Shown here piece by piece: positions 22,923-36,303 of a stretch of 64,000 nt of DNA. The translations under genes and the position numbers were made by a program. The notes beneath the pieces are model-generated. The model made no database searches. It was given only the letters and a program-made list of their open reading frames with translations, and was not told the origin of the DNA. Every line of letters begins with the position of its first letter. The stretch's first letter is position 1. The DNA is from Viola odorata (Eukaryota > Streptophyta > Magnoliopsida > Malpighiales > Violaceae): contig OY829539.1 in NCBI GenBank assembly GCA_963691705.1, positions 48,706,327-48,770,326 on the forward strand. The letters run 5' to 3'.

Positions 22923-25900
22923 TTACTTCTTTGAATACATAAGGTATGGATCTTGCGCAACGGTTAGAACATCTGGTCGATCCACTTGGTTATATGTTAG
23001 ACATCGGCGAATAAAATCCTGAAACCAATTAGAGATATGCGATAAGTATTTGCTTAATAAACCAAGATTTAGAAAACAATATTGACAATCTAGGAACGAA
23101 ACAATAGTCCGGCATATAAAGCAGATTCCATAAACAGTAGCAAAGCCTCAAAACGGTCAAGCAAAACAGAACTCAAACATATTTTGGGTACGTGTTGCCT
23201 TGGCCATGAAGGATTGTTAGTTAGTTGATCCTTCTGTGTTTTTAGAGGGTGGATTATTCATCTTAGGACTTTCTGTTGTTAAAGAAACGAGAAAGGTCAC
23301 GAGTGAACTTAGATGGAGAAAAGAAAGATATGTATGCCATTCTCATCTTAAATCAAGTCTACTATGCCATCCACCTCCTCAGTTTTAGGTTTCCAAATAA
23401 CAGTACCAACTCCAAGGAGAACACAGAAATTAGAGAAGCTACACTCGACAACTACAATAGCAGTAAGTCAACTCACCTTTGCCTCATTTGACACAGTGGG
23501 CTTTGGAGGGAATTCAACCCTGCGAGCTTTGATAATAGTGTCTTCTCGCAATATTCGCTCTTGGCTCTGGTCGTGCCCAAAAGGACGTCTTCCAAACAAC
23601 ATTTGATAAAATAGAACTCCAGCTGACCAGACATCAACCTAATCCGACCAAAGTGCAATTTGAAGGATGTCAAGCAGATTGGACAATCGGATCGTAAAAA
23701 ACTCAAGTCACTTATAGTTCTTCAGTGACGTACAGCAACTTAGGCTTTCTTGCAAAAATAGAGACTAAACGGATAATGGAGATTGACACATATAAACGTG
23801 AATTCCTGCTAAACCTAAATGTCCACACTACGTATGAGAAAACACGATATGCTTATGATTACCTTTGATGATATTAAGGGGATCTTGCTGAGCTCAAAGC
23901 ATTCTGGTGGTAAGTACCTAAACAAGAGGAAAGAAATAAAGCATTTAGCATGCTGCTACGTATCAGACATGTACATGACGAGCAAATGATTTATGATAAG
24001 TGCAAGAAACATAAGCACATCTTCTCACCAATATGTTCCAGCTCCCTGGGATGTGAGTTCCATTCCCTGCGACCCAACATCATTCTCCACTATCTTGCTA
24101 AGACCAAAATCAGTTACTTTTGCAATGCCAAACTCATCAAACAGAACATTCCCAGGCTTCAGGTCATAATGGATAATCTTTTGTGATCTCTTATTCAAAT
24201 ATACAAGACCCAGAAATATTTGGACAATAATGATCCTAGCTTCTTTTTCAGGCAATATAGGTGTTGCTTTCAGAACAGCATCAAGATCTTTTCCTGCAAA
24301 AGCAAAATGGTAAAGAAATGTCTTAGATAGTAATAAGAGGCAGGTTCCACAAAAGCATCTATTGACGGAATGTTCCATACCACTACAATACTCTAAGACG
24401 GTGCAGAATGTATTTTGATCAATCTCAAAAATGTCCCAGAGGCGAACAATGTTACTGTGCACCAAGGTCTTGTGAATATTGTACTCCCGGATTGCATGCC
24501 TTATATAACTTTGCTTCTTATCCTCACTCCACTGAGCATTCAGGCCATGAAGCTTACATGCAACATATCTGTGGTCTAGCAAATCGTAAGCCTGCTGGAA
24601 ATTTCTCACTTCAAATCACTGCAAAAAGGTATTTATTTACAATTGCCAATAATGGCAACAGAAAGATATTTTTTTCCTTTTTTTGGTAATTCTAACCACA
24701 AACTTTTTATAAGATAATAAAAGCATAAGTGTAAATGACTCAACACGAGTAAACTAACACGCCGAAATTCTGACCTTGTAAACCTCGCTAAATCCTCCTT
24801 TCCCAAGAAGATTTAGAAGGGCATACCGATGATTCAAAATTTGGAAATTATTAAAACGGGAACCATCCTCATCTCGTATTCTCTTCATTTCCCGTATCAA
24901 CCGTCCCTTTTCCAGTTCATATCGATCTCTTTCGCGCAAAATTATTTCTTCTTCCTGTAAAGAATCGGCAACTCAATACATGGGATTCATGTGTGTGCCA
25001 GTACATAATGACATTTTTAAATGCATTGTAAAATGGAAAAAAAAAATTAGCATACAAGTCAACTTACACGCTTGATGCTTGCTAGACGAGATTTAAATAT
25101 CTCATCCTGGATGAGGAAATCGTCTTCTTGTATACCAGATTCTGCATCTGTCCCCTCACCTTTATCTTCACAGAAAAGAAGCAACTGAAGTTAATACTTA
25201 GAATAACTTGATGAATGATACACATTGGTATTTGATCATAGTAGAGAAAAAATACACTATGTGAAGGCATCATTCAGGCCCAGAACTTTAAAAATGGGCA
25301 AGACTTATCTCATTGACGAGGAACTTGAAAAAGGTAAACTAGCACTAGCAACAATATGCCAAGGAGCAATTTTGGGTAGACACTAGCATGTATCAATCAG
25401 CATATAGACACCCCAGAAGGTAAGAGGACTACTAAAAAATAGATCATCAATACAATAATAGCAGTAAGAAAGCAGAAAGAGCTCTGGCAGCCCACCATGG
25501 CCACAGGCACATGCTAAGATCTTCTAATAACAAAAGCTAAATTTCCTGGCAACTTGAGAATTTGACATTGCAAGGAATCATAATTTGTGAAGTGGTGCTA
25601 TTAGTACAGAAAGGGTGGAAACATGTAACGAAACTTTTGAGGAAAGTGTTCAACCAGATTGTCGTTTCTTCAGTGCTTTCCGCAGCCGCTCAACAGCCTC
25701 CTTGGTTTCTAGTAATTGTCTCTGAAAAATCAAAACACCAAAAAAGAAATGCAATGAGGCCAGTGTAGAAACTAGCACATATTGCTAAGATTGATCTAGT
25801 TTGTAATGACACGTAAAGAAAATAGTTTGCAACAGGATTTTCCAGAGAATTAAAAAAAGAGAAAGCAGACGAACTAGCAACCAGATTGCTATAATTTATT

Positions 25901-28897
25901 TCGATTATAATGAAGCATGTTAAACACTATAAAGTTGAAGAGAGTCTCGATAAAGTGCAAGATTCTCTAGTAGCAATGAAGCTATGATAGGTGGTCTCTG
26001 GTTATTTAAAAAGGTAGAGAACACACTACTCAATATCTTTTCTTATTCTTGAAAGGATTAAGCCTGATCTCTAAACTTAAAACAGCTTATACACTGATCT
26101 ACTCTCTGTATGTATGCTTTATTAACTGATATTCATGACTACTTATCTACAAACCAATTACACAAAACAAGATCCACAAAAGTAATTGTACCCAACCAAC
26201 CCACCAGGAACAAGAAAAACAACCCAAAAAAAAAACATTTAGATGGAAATTGTTGTATGAAGCAACTTTAACAAAATCAAGGGCATAACAGAATATATGT
26301 ATAGGAACTAAACATATTCGGAATCACTCTATTTTATAGCTTAAGATGCCATTTACAAAATTATTAGAAGCAAGTTCTGCTTTAACTATAAGAGAACCTG
26401 ATATAGTTTTAAATTATAAAATTGCAAGGAGACAACCAGTGAAATGTATTTCAAGATAGTAAACTAGTGGAGAAAGAGAGCTGACTACCACTTACAAGAT
26501 GAATATTTAGATCTTTAAGAACTTGCCCATCTTCCCATGTCTCAGATATTACAGTTCCAGCTCTGCAATAGAAGAAAATGAGCCAGACCAAAACAATAAA
26601 AAGTGAGGGAAAGATCCACAGTCAAAACTACAGCTAGAGCTAATAAAAAAGAAATCAAAGCTGTAGTAACTTAACATGTTAACAGCAGAAAGAAATTTAT
26701 CGAGAAAAGGAGAAGTAATAGGATGCTTTGGAAGCAATCTTTAAAGCACCAGAGAGTGCTTGTTTAAGGCAAACATTACTAAAAGTAAGAAAAAAATCTT
26801 ATGAGAAGACTTCAACAAATAATAGTTCGGTTTTCTCTAAGCTCCATTCTATGTTACTAACGTGGACTCCTTTGCCACAGGCCTCCATCAAAATGTCATA
26901 ATTTAGAGTTACTTGCATTCCAATTTCCAAGCTACAAACTTCAATTTTCTTTCTTGCTTCACATCAGTCAGACTCCCATCAAAAGCTTATAAAGGATCCA
27001 ATAGAAAGCTTAAAACCTCAAGGATACCTGATCACACCCACATTGCCTAGCCTCAAAGAATCCTGGCGAATTTTCATCCTAGCTTCTTGTCTTTCTGCTT
27101 TTGAAACAGATATCAGGAGATCAGAAATTACTTTTAATCTCTGCAAAAAAGAAGGTATGGGCATCAGAAATGGTCACATGAATACACTATTGAAAAGGGT
27201 AATCATTGGATATTCTGCCTGCCAGACAATTATGTTTGAAGAAAATTATGCATGCACATTGATTACAAGGTCTTTGTCAGATCAAAGGAAAAGAAAAATA
27301 GTAGCATTGAGATTCAGAAACACAATAAACTGCCCACCTGTGCACAGTGATACAAACCGACAATTCAAATCAGGCAAATTAATCAATAACACAAGAGCTA
27401 TTCGCTAATGAATTGCAAAGATGAATAATTGGATTCCAAATTTAATAAGATAGCAAGCATGAAACATCTTAATTCTTCAAGATTTCTCTGAAAATTAACA
27501 AGAACTATGAATTATGGAGCGCAACAACCAGAAAAGATCCACTTCTCACTATATTGAGGACCTCCTTGTGGTTATTTCAACCTAAGCATTTATATTTTGC
27601 AGGTGAAGCACAGAGAACGACATTTACACTGCTACAGGTGAAACCGTATGTAGTATACTGAAGCTCCTTAAGAGAGCATACCTTTGGCTTCATTTGTTGT
27701 TCATGATCTTTCAGTTCTTTCAATTCCTGTAGACGTAAAACCAAATATTTTTAGTGCATAATGGATAAGCTTAGCTAAAAACCATAAAGCAAAGGCGGAC
27801 GTACCCTCTCTAATTGATTGTAGTTATCAGAGGCCTCTTGACGGTACTTACGATGGTCCTCCTCCAAAATGGCAACTTTTTCACGTAACGCTACAACCTC
27901 CTCCTAATCCAAGTTGACAAAGGAATGAATTAAAACTGTTGGATATCCTAGAATTTTGTAGCTTAGAATTAAAACTGTTGGGTATCCTAGAATTTGGTGG
28001 CTCAGGGAAAGAAATGTGAACAACACACATCTCTTTTTAAAATTCTAATAGATGCACTGAAATTGCTCCTTTTTCTCAATAAAAATATGGTGAAAACAGA
28101 ATCATCAAGAAGATACCTCTAAAGAAGTGTGGTCAACATTTTGGAAGTGCTCTTTTGACCTATAATCCTGCACAGTGGATACATAAAACTGGTTATTTTG
28201 ATCAAATTTTCCACCACAACAATGCTTCTCCCCACATAAATTGGAAAGTGAGCCATTAAAAAAGACATCCGATGTGATCTTTCCTAGGCATTCAAGTATA
28301 CAGTTCCTACACATTGAATAACCACAATATATTCTGTCATAAACAAGAATGAACTCGATTAAGTCAACTGGCCATTGTTATAAGGAATCTGTTATAATGC
28401 CAAGTTTTCAACAACAGTGCAGCTGCATGCTCCCTGTAGTGGGAGAGGACCCTAAAGAAGCATTTACTCTTAACCAACGCCAAGAAATATCTCACATCTT
28501 TTAGTATAATAATATGAACCTTACGATGATGGAAGTTTATCTTTAAGGCATACAGGAGTAAATAAAATTCATTTGAGGAATATACCTTGTGTAATGAGTT
28601 CTCAAGCTGACCATTTGATGGCAATGGTGTTGAAACAGACATTTGTGATCTTGCCTGATCATTACCTTTCTGACCACGTCCTCTTCCTGAAGTAGAAGAT
28701 CCCCTACCACGACCTTGTTTTCTCCTATTTGTATCAAAACTGGCCTTTGCCTCTATGGTTTCCCCAGTCTTTTTCCTCCCATCAGCTAATGAATGTGTCT
28801 TCTTTATTTTGCAAAATCAAATATTAGAGTGCAAATATTGTCTCTAAATTAAGTCAAAAGGAGATTTATGGTAAAGAAACAGTTAAACAGTTCAAAA

Positions 28898-28965
<68 letters not shown>

Positions 28966-29966
28966 CTGTCAATCTACCTCGTGATGTTCAATTCCAGTTG
29001 AATTATTGTCTTCCTGTAGTCTTTGGCGCTTCTGAGTGTTTGCTTGTATAAGAAACTCTCCACCATTCTGGTATAAATAAGAACAAAAAGGACAAAAGCC
29101 ATAAGTTAGAGATTTGACAAAGAAATGGTCATCTCTAATGGGAAAATTTACATAAATCAAATAATCTCTAATGGAGAAACAAGTCAATATTGCCGCAAAG
29201 CCAACCTCACAAAATAGCAAGCAACATCTAGGACAAATATCAGAAGTGCACTTTGACACCATGCTTAATACAGCACAGGACACGGAAGCAGTAAAATGCA
29301 TTACACTTTTCCATCCACGTGGACATCAGCTTCATTTATGTCTGCATTCTTTGAATGACATTTTTCATCTCATCTACAAAAGGCTTCTCATTTTCCTGGT
29401 AACTCATCTTACCACTCATGTTTTGTCATACTACTCAAGTGAAGTAGACTGGAGAAAACTCCAAGCAATGCATTTTAATCAATGCAAAAACTGAACAAAA
29501 GTAGTGTTAAGTTTTTTCTTTTTTTGTTCAACTTAACCTCGCCTAACAAGAACATGCAATTCTGAGTGTTGCAAACTTGTTTGGCAGGTAATGCTAATAA
29601 TTCAATTCATCCCCACTGCAAATAAATATCACACCTAAATGCAGCGATAAGTAAAACAATCCCAAACTCCAACACCGAGTATTCAATCAACAAACACTAA
29701 TAGTAGTTTGTAAGTCATGAGGGGCAACATACATCGTCATCAGAGTCACTAGAGCTCATGCTCTGATCGGGCATCTCAGAAGTGATACTGGGCCAAATGG
29801 GTTGTACGAGCTGCTGCGGCTGTGGCGGGTTCAGTTGGGACGGCGATGGGGAAGAGGAGGGCTTGCCAACCAAACGAGCTTCGAGTTTGGCAATCTTGGT
29901 AGGCAAAGAGTTGTCTGATTGATTGGAAGAGTTGGAGGAGAAATGCATGAGCATATCATCGGACAT
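22923..29966 (-). CDS. TSL: Serine/threonine protein kinase TOUSLED, 16 exons
   Basis: Nuclear kinase required for leaf and flower development in Arabidopsis; its animal relatives (TLK) act on histone chaperones in replication and repair. Exons: 29966-29733, 29067-28978, 28801-28586, 28167-28117, 27903-27805, 27726-27682, 27140-27028, 26562-26496, 25721-25655, 25165-25068, 24954-24775, 24591-24381, 24293-24029, 23917-23863, 23638-23477, 23018-22923. They total 682 codons plus stop, about the family length. The N-terminus [19 protein letters not shown] is typical. A Gly/Arg-rich patch ([10 protein letters not shown]) and coiled coils follow. The kinase has the glycine loop [10 protein letters not shown], lysine in VACK, catalytic [18 protein letters not shown] and YLPPE. 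The third exon could start at 28798, dropping one lysine. Exon 12 could start at 24594, adding one Gln. Intron 2 holds a long AT microsatellite. Confidence 0.94.
28898..28961. repeat. (AT)n microsatellite
   Basis: A pure run of about 31 AT dinucleotides in TOUSLED intron 2, ending about 17 bp from the exon at 29067-28978. Its length suggests high polymorphism. Its closeness to the 5' splice site of that intron (minus strand) could affect splicing, but nothing shows that it does. Confidence 0.98.
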
Positions 29967-30432
29967 TGCGGTAGGAGAAGAGGCGCGATGCTGAATTCCT
30001 AAAAACAAACCCTAAAATGTTAGGGTCAGAGAGCAAAAGTCATGATGCGATAGACGATATGAGACAGACTGGTGTAGTAGTGGAGAGCAGAAACTCGTAA
30101 GGAGTACAGATGCAGAAAGAGAGATGGATATTAGGGTTTTGATGGAACGAAGAAGGATTGGGAGGGATGATAATTAATTAATGTGAGGAAGAAGGATCGA
30201 TTTGGTGTTGGCTGTGGGCGTGCATACCTGCTGGGTTTTGAGTTAGAAATCAGGGGAGATGCCCCTGTGACCTGGGTATTTCAAATTTTCAAGAGTTTTT
30301 TATTATTATTATTTTTTGAAAAGTTTCAAATTTAACGTGATGGAGTGACCCAATTCATTCTGACGAGAGATGTTTAAATTCAGGTTGATAATGCTACGGT
30401 CGTTCATCCTTTTCTCCTCGACCAAGCGGTAT
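29967..30432. other. TOUSLED upstream region
   Basis: Sequence 5' of the TOUSLED start codon, with the likely 5' untranslated region near 29967-30150. An ATG at 30008 lies in the same frame and would add 14 residues, but the family begins at 29966. No clear TATA box was picked out. Confidence 0.5.
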
Positions 30433-30874
30433 TAGGGATGTCAACGAGGCGGGGATTCTCGAGTATTGTTATACCCATCCCCGACCTCGATTCATGAAAT
30501 TCATCCCCATCCCCGCGGCGCATGGGGAACGGGGATGGGGATGTTCGTTCCTAAAAATTGTTTTTTTTTTAAAAATTAATTACCAAATTAATTTTATTCT
30601 TATAGATTTTTTATTGTGAGTAATTACCTAATTTCTTATAACAATATATAATATTTTTATTAAATAAAATATTAAATAATAAATATATATTCACGATATT
30701 CACGGGATTGTTATAATAATAAAAATAAATTTACTTATTATTATATATATAATGCTATTTTTGTACGGATACGGGGGCGTGTAGAGGAGATGACCATCCC
30801 CATCCCTGCCCCGATCAAACCGGAAAATCCCGCCACAAACGGGGGGTGCCGGGGCTAGGAAAATTGTCATCCCA
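30433..30874. mobile_element. hAT-like MITE (TIR tagggatg)
   Basis: Left end tagggatgtcaa and right end ttgtcatccca are inverted copies, with G-rich and C-rich subterminal arms (ggggatgggga and ccccgcc). The same end sequence marks the elements at 49662 and 62319. An 8-bp target duplication is not clear here, so the right end is approximate. No coding capacity. Confidence 0.6.
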
Positions 30875-30888
30875 GCCCGGTGTCAAGT

Positions 30889-31992
30889 TTCGTTTGAGAC
30901 GTGATAATTACGAGGTACACTTGAGACATGTTTATCGCAAAGCAAATTCACTCACAGACTTACGGAACTGTCTTTTTGTTGTTTGTTGGGATAGCACAAG
31001 AGGTTCATTTTGTACCCAGTTTGTAAGGCGTTAGAGCCTACTTTCTAAAAATAATAAATAAATAAAAGAGTAAACTACGTCAAAAAACTTATAATTTATA
31101 AAATGTTTCATGACGGATCTCTTGCAATGCTGGACGAAAAGTCCTCCATTTAGTTCCACCATCAAGTCCTCCTTGATTGGTTGCTGCCTGGCTTGACATG
31201 GGTGGATGAATCTCTTCCAATACTGGAAGAATTCCCTCCAGTTTCTACAACTGAACTTCCAAAGTCCTCGATTTCCTTCCATCACCATCACCGAGTTCAA
31301 GTTCTTCTTGATTGATGATGGCTGCCTTGAGATTCTACAGTGTAAGGGTTTGAAAATTGGAGGAGGATGGATGAACTGCGTTATTTATATGCACAAGGAC
31401 AGAGCAGTTCTAGACTCTAGTAGTATTTGAATTAGGTTTGCAGGGAGAGTCCCACCCCTACGTTTTTAAAATAAATAGTAATAAATTTATTTTGTTTGCA
31501 ATAAAATTAAGTGTTTTCTTTTTTTTCTGAAAATATTTTGAGAATGATGTAAATTGTAAACAATACCAATAAAATTATTGTATTATGATAAAATAAATTA
31601 CTCAAAAAATACAAAACGCTGACGCTGCATGGAAAACCAGTTAATACAAAACGCTGTCGCTGACCTTCTAAATCTGAAAGCATACAGAAAAAATATTTTT
31701 TAAAAATTAGATAAATAAGCAATTAAGCCATGATCTGATAAACCATAGAAAACCAAAGTAAAAACAATTTCGAAAATAATGGATATAATTCTGTTTCAAG
31801 TATAGACCAAAGTTTGTTCCTTAAGCGTTGCGTTACAAATACAATGGTGAGGGGCACAAGAGAACAAAAAAAACACCTTGCTGATTGCTAACAAATAATT
31901 GATTACTTAACTAAATTAAAACAAAAGCAAAGAACATTACAAAACAGGGCAATACATTGGCTTCCGAGGTGCGTTACAGATAACAGAGGTTC
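30889..31992. other. Intergenic, weak LINE-like remnant
   Basis: At 30900-31035 one plus-strand frame reads HVYRKANSLTD, which resembles the end of LINE RNase H domains (HVYREAN...AD). The match is short. The rest to 31992 shows no supported gene and probably includes the 3' untranslated region of the CCHC gene. Confidence 0.3.
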
Positions 31993-34900
31993 CTACCGCC
32001 AACCATACTGTCCCCTCGTCCCATGGCTGCCATGGTAGCCCTGGTTGCCAAATCTCCTTCCAGAGTTGCCAAACTGCCCAAATCTTGATTCTGAATATCC
32101 GTGCTGATAACCTGGTGCCGAATCTAATCTTGATGTTGAAAACCCATTTTGGAACGCTGGCGGCGTTGATGAAGGATTGCCATGATGGTAAGAACCAGGA
32201 TGGCCATGATGGTACGGATCAGGATATCTCTGCTGGAAAGCCGGAGATGACCCTAACCGCGAAACATGAAAGTCCTGCTGAAAAGCAGGCGCTGACCCAT
32301 GCAAAACAGAGGTTCCTGACTGACTATCTCTCATTTGCTTAAAAGATCGACGACTTGATATGTGAGGTCCAGAAGCTCTATTATAAGAAGGCGTTGAAGG
32401 AGACCTCCAACTATTTTGTTTGGCATTTGGTGTGTACAAGTCTCCAGGATCCTCTGTAATCCACCCACCTCTGTGTCTAGACTTTGATGGCGTTGTGGAG
32501 CCTGGTCTTCGTAGATCATCAGAATCCTCAATAATCCGCCTACCTCTATGCTTTTCCTTAGGCGGCGTTGAGGTGCTTTTCTGTTCAGATTTAGTTTTTC
32601 TCCTTTTCTTTTTCTTGTCGAGGTCATGAGGAGCAGATTTTACTCCTATATTATTGTCCTTAATATCTGTATGAGCTCTAAGTGCAGGGGTTGACAATTC
32701 ATGATTTCTCTTCCCAGCCTGAGCATCACAGATGGTCATTGTTAAGCGGTGGCCTATAACGATTCTGAAAGTATATACACATTAAGAAAACAAAAAAACT
32801 TAGACTTACCTTAGCAGAACTTCTGCATTCCCGTGCAAAATGTCCTCCTTCACCACATTTGTAGCATGAACTAAGAGATGATGGGATGGTACCTTCATCA
32901 TATAACTGTGTGCATGTATGCATAAAGAAATGCCCACTAATTAAAGAAAGTAGCGCATGGCACAAAAAATCATTAAACTACTAAAAGAAATTGGGAGCAT
33001 ATGGTTGAAGAGAACCAACATATTACCAAAAAAAGAAGAGAACCAACATATTGCCAAAGAAAGAAGAAGAGAACCAACATTACAAATGCCCCAATGTCAA
33101 GGAGTGATATAAAATCCCATCCCATTAAAAAAGGAAATTTTTTATGTATAAAGAAACATAGTTGCAAAATACAATTAACTTGCATCAAGAACGTTGCAAG
33201 TTATACGTAATGGTGGGAAATTATGTTAGTAATACTTCTTCCACCAGATTTAGCTTATCCTGATCCTACTAAATCATTTCTATTTGGATTTCCAAATTGG
33301 GAAGAGTATAAAAGAAATTATTTAGATTTCTTTAATGTAGAATGTCCCAGTTTACACAATAACTAAACCAGAACTCATATGTTCAATATAAAAGAAATTA
33401 TTTAGATTTTCAAGAAGAAATGAAGTGGAAAGAAAGCACATCAGGCTAAATTCCTCAAGGAGGCAAGTAGCAAAGCAATTATTAGTTTTATATGCTTGAA
33501 ATCCAGGGTCCTAATTCCCAACCAGCAATGTTCTATTATGCAAACCCAATCCATGATACTAATAGTAGACACAAAATTTTCAAGGTAAATAGGCGTAGAT
33601 AGAAAAATCATGATTGAGCGTCATTTACACAAATAACTGATGTTAGATAGTATAAGCTAAGTTCCCAAAAGAAATCTCCACTTTCTTTTTCTTTGTATTG
33701 CTGGGAAAGGAAAAAAAAAACCAAAAAGAAACAAAAGCATTCTTTTCCACAACTTAATCGCATTGACTTCACATAACAATTAAAACAGGCAAAGGCTATC
33801 TACCAGATTCCTATAATCAATGTAAAGTGCAATTTAAAAATACCATGACAAAGGAAACAGATATAAAACTCAAATAAGAGGAACAAGAAATGATCAGCTG
33901 GACATTCATAGCATTTTTGCCAAGAACTTACCCTAGTAGAATTTGAACACTCGCGAGCAAAATGCCCTCCTTCTCCGCATTTGTAGCAAAAACTAGGTGA
34001 TGCATTACTCGTGCTTTCCTCATGTAACCTTGAACATGACTGCATAAAGCTCATTGCATTAAAAAGGCGAAGACAGATATTGTTGAAGAGTGCCAACACT
34101 ACTGTCAAATGTTCCAAAATCGACAAGAAAAAAGAAACAAAAATTGGCTGGAAAAGAAGAGAAGCTAGCAATCACAGTGACAGAACGAGTGCTATAGATT
34201 GTCCTAAGAAACAGGAAAACAGTTCCCAGTAACTTTCTTCCTGTAGGGAAAAATAACAGGATATTGCACCTTATCCTGAACTTCCTGTTTGTACCTAATA
34301 AACTTCTCACAACATACATAATTTATGCATCTAGAGTTTATAGAACGTCTCTTTAATTAATGCACTCATCTCTAATGTTTCAAGGGTGGCCAAAAATTTG
34401 GCAGCAGTACGACAGAGACAATTTATGCATCTAGAATTTCTAGGATGTTTCAGTACAACAGAAACATCAAAGGGATACAAAAATATCCAATCATCTACAT
34501 ATAGCACCAAAGAAAAGAAAGCACAGAAATCAGTTTCAAAACCACAACGCTTTGCTAAGGCACCCGAAATTATTATGGCAATGACAGTTATGGAAGAACA
34601 ATTTAGGCAGTAATGAATGATAAGACAATAAATTTTATGGTGGGTACCAAATCACTAGCAGAAAAACATGATACTATTCATATTCATAAAAAGAAAGAAA
34701 CATTACACTATAACAATGCTGCACCATACAAAGGTGCAATATGCAATTCCTCAACTTGTATGCAAGGATCAATAGGCATTTTAGTTTTTATGGCACAGAT
34801 GAAAATACCAGGTATGTGAATCACGATTTGTCAACCTAACCATAAACCATAAACATGAAAGCAGAATAGGGTCATTGGGATGAAATAACAGAGAAGCACT

Positions 34901-36303
34901 TACCAAACCAGTATGGCCTAGCTTACCGCATCTGTAGCAAGAAACCTCTATTGAACTATCATCAACATAATTAGCACAGCATAGATGGCCAAAACTCTTA
35001 CAAATATAGCATTGTATTTCCTGAATTCAAGTTATTATGGTTATTATTAATAACAAGTCAAGGTACAAAAGACACATCACAACAGTGTAGGAGGTGGAAA
35101 TCAACCTTGAGATCATCATGAGAATAATCAGTGCTACATGAAAACATATGGTGCCCAGAATTTCCGCATCTTAGACATATTTTAGAAACAGCTTTATATT
35201 TTTCTGGACAATCCTTTGCACGATGGCCAACTTGTTTACAAATAAAGCAATCTTGATCCTACAGAATAAATAAATTAATAAAACCCAAACAAATGGTCAG
35301 TAGTCACTCAGACAAAATGCAGAATCTCAAGTCAAACTCAATTTTTTGTACTAAGAAAAATCAGAAAGATAAATGTGTTAAAGCTCGAGAAAAAACCACT
35401 GTTTTCAAACACACAACATAACAAGGCTTTAATTTGCACAAACCTTACGGCATTGCCTAGCAACATGGTCCACACTCCCACAGACAAAGCATGGTTTTTT
35501 CTTCTTTGTAAAGGACGGGCAATTTGCAGTCATATGGCCTTCTTCACCACAATTATAGCACGTGGACCAGCCACCACTTGCTGGAGGATCAAAGTACCTT
35601 GGCCCGCGCTGACACATAATAAATATAACATACATACCATCTAAGTCTTCACAACGATTTTGAATCACATTGCCCATAAGGACCATAACATATAATTTAT
35701 CTTACAATCAACTCACAAGAAGCTTTTGCAGCACAACATTGACAGACACGTCATCGGCATTTGCATCATCAGCTTCAACTATTTCGATTGTCTCTACCTC
35801 CTCTGTTGTTTCAGCTCTCCTCCCTTCATTTGAAATAATTACCTTGCAGTGGTCATTTAAAATCAATGGAATTCGTAAGGCCGATGCAATGATAACTTCC
35901 TGCTGAAAATTAGAAAACGAGGAAGGTATGTTATACTCACAGATTGGTCAGCAATTTGGGCCTTTTTCTTCTTCCTTCTCTTCTTCTTACTCCCACTGGG
36001 GGCAGCATCCACTGCTTGGGTCACCAGCGATGAAGATGATGGTGGCAACTCCACCACGGCAATGTCACTACCACTGCCCAGACTGGGGTCCTCCAAAACC
36101 ACAACATTGGTGTTATTTCGATCCAACTTGGCTGTCCTCATGAGCGATTTCTCCACGATTTTTAAGCTCAGATCCTCGTTGCCCTCATCGTCGTCGTCTT
36201 CGCTCACTCCTGCCACCGACTTGGAAAGCTTTTGCTTCTCGTCTTCTTCTTCTTCTTCTTCGATTTCTTCAATTTTGGCTTCCCGCCTTCCTCCTCTCCT
36301 CAT
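31993..36303 (-). CDS. CCHC zinc-knuckle RNA-binding protein, 8 exons
   Basis: Exons 36303-35941, 35902-35717, 35608-35444, 35258-35106, 35020-34904, 34039-33932, 32905-32810, 32718-31993 encode 637 residues. The N-terminus is acidic then basic (KKKRRKKKK, a likely nuclear signal). Zinc knuckles of the C-x2-C-x4-H-x4-C type follow: CYNCGEEGHMTANC, CFVCGSVDHVARQC, CFICKQVGHRAKDC, CLRCGNSGHHMFSC, a degenerate CYICKSFGH, CYRCGKLGHTGL/SC split by a splice site, and two CYKCGEGGHFAREC. The tail is rich in Gly, His, Tyr and Arg. The order resembles the Air1/Air2-like subunits of the TRAMP nuclear RNA surveillance complex; that role is inferred. All eight exons are multiples of three and splice in phase 0. 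Exons 6 and 7 look duplicated. The last acceptor (32719) was chosen because earlier AGs lead to a stop. Exon 2 could begin 3 bases later. Confidence 0.88.

Noticed and set aside
26563..27027. TOUSLED intron with donor GTATCCTTGA, U12-like
   Set aside because: No branch-like TTCCTTAAC/T motif lies within 30 bases of the 3' AG, so it is more likely an ordinary U2 intron.
31206..31430. Plus-strand 74-codon open frame
   Set aside because: No recognisable motif, no splice context, and composition like the surrounding intergenic DNA.
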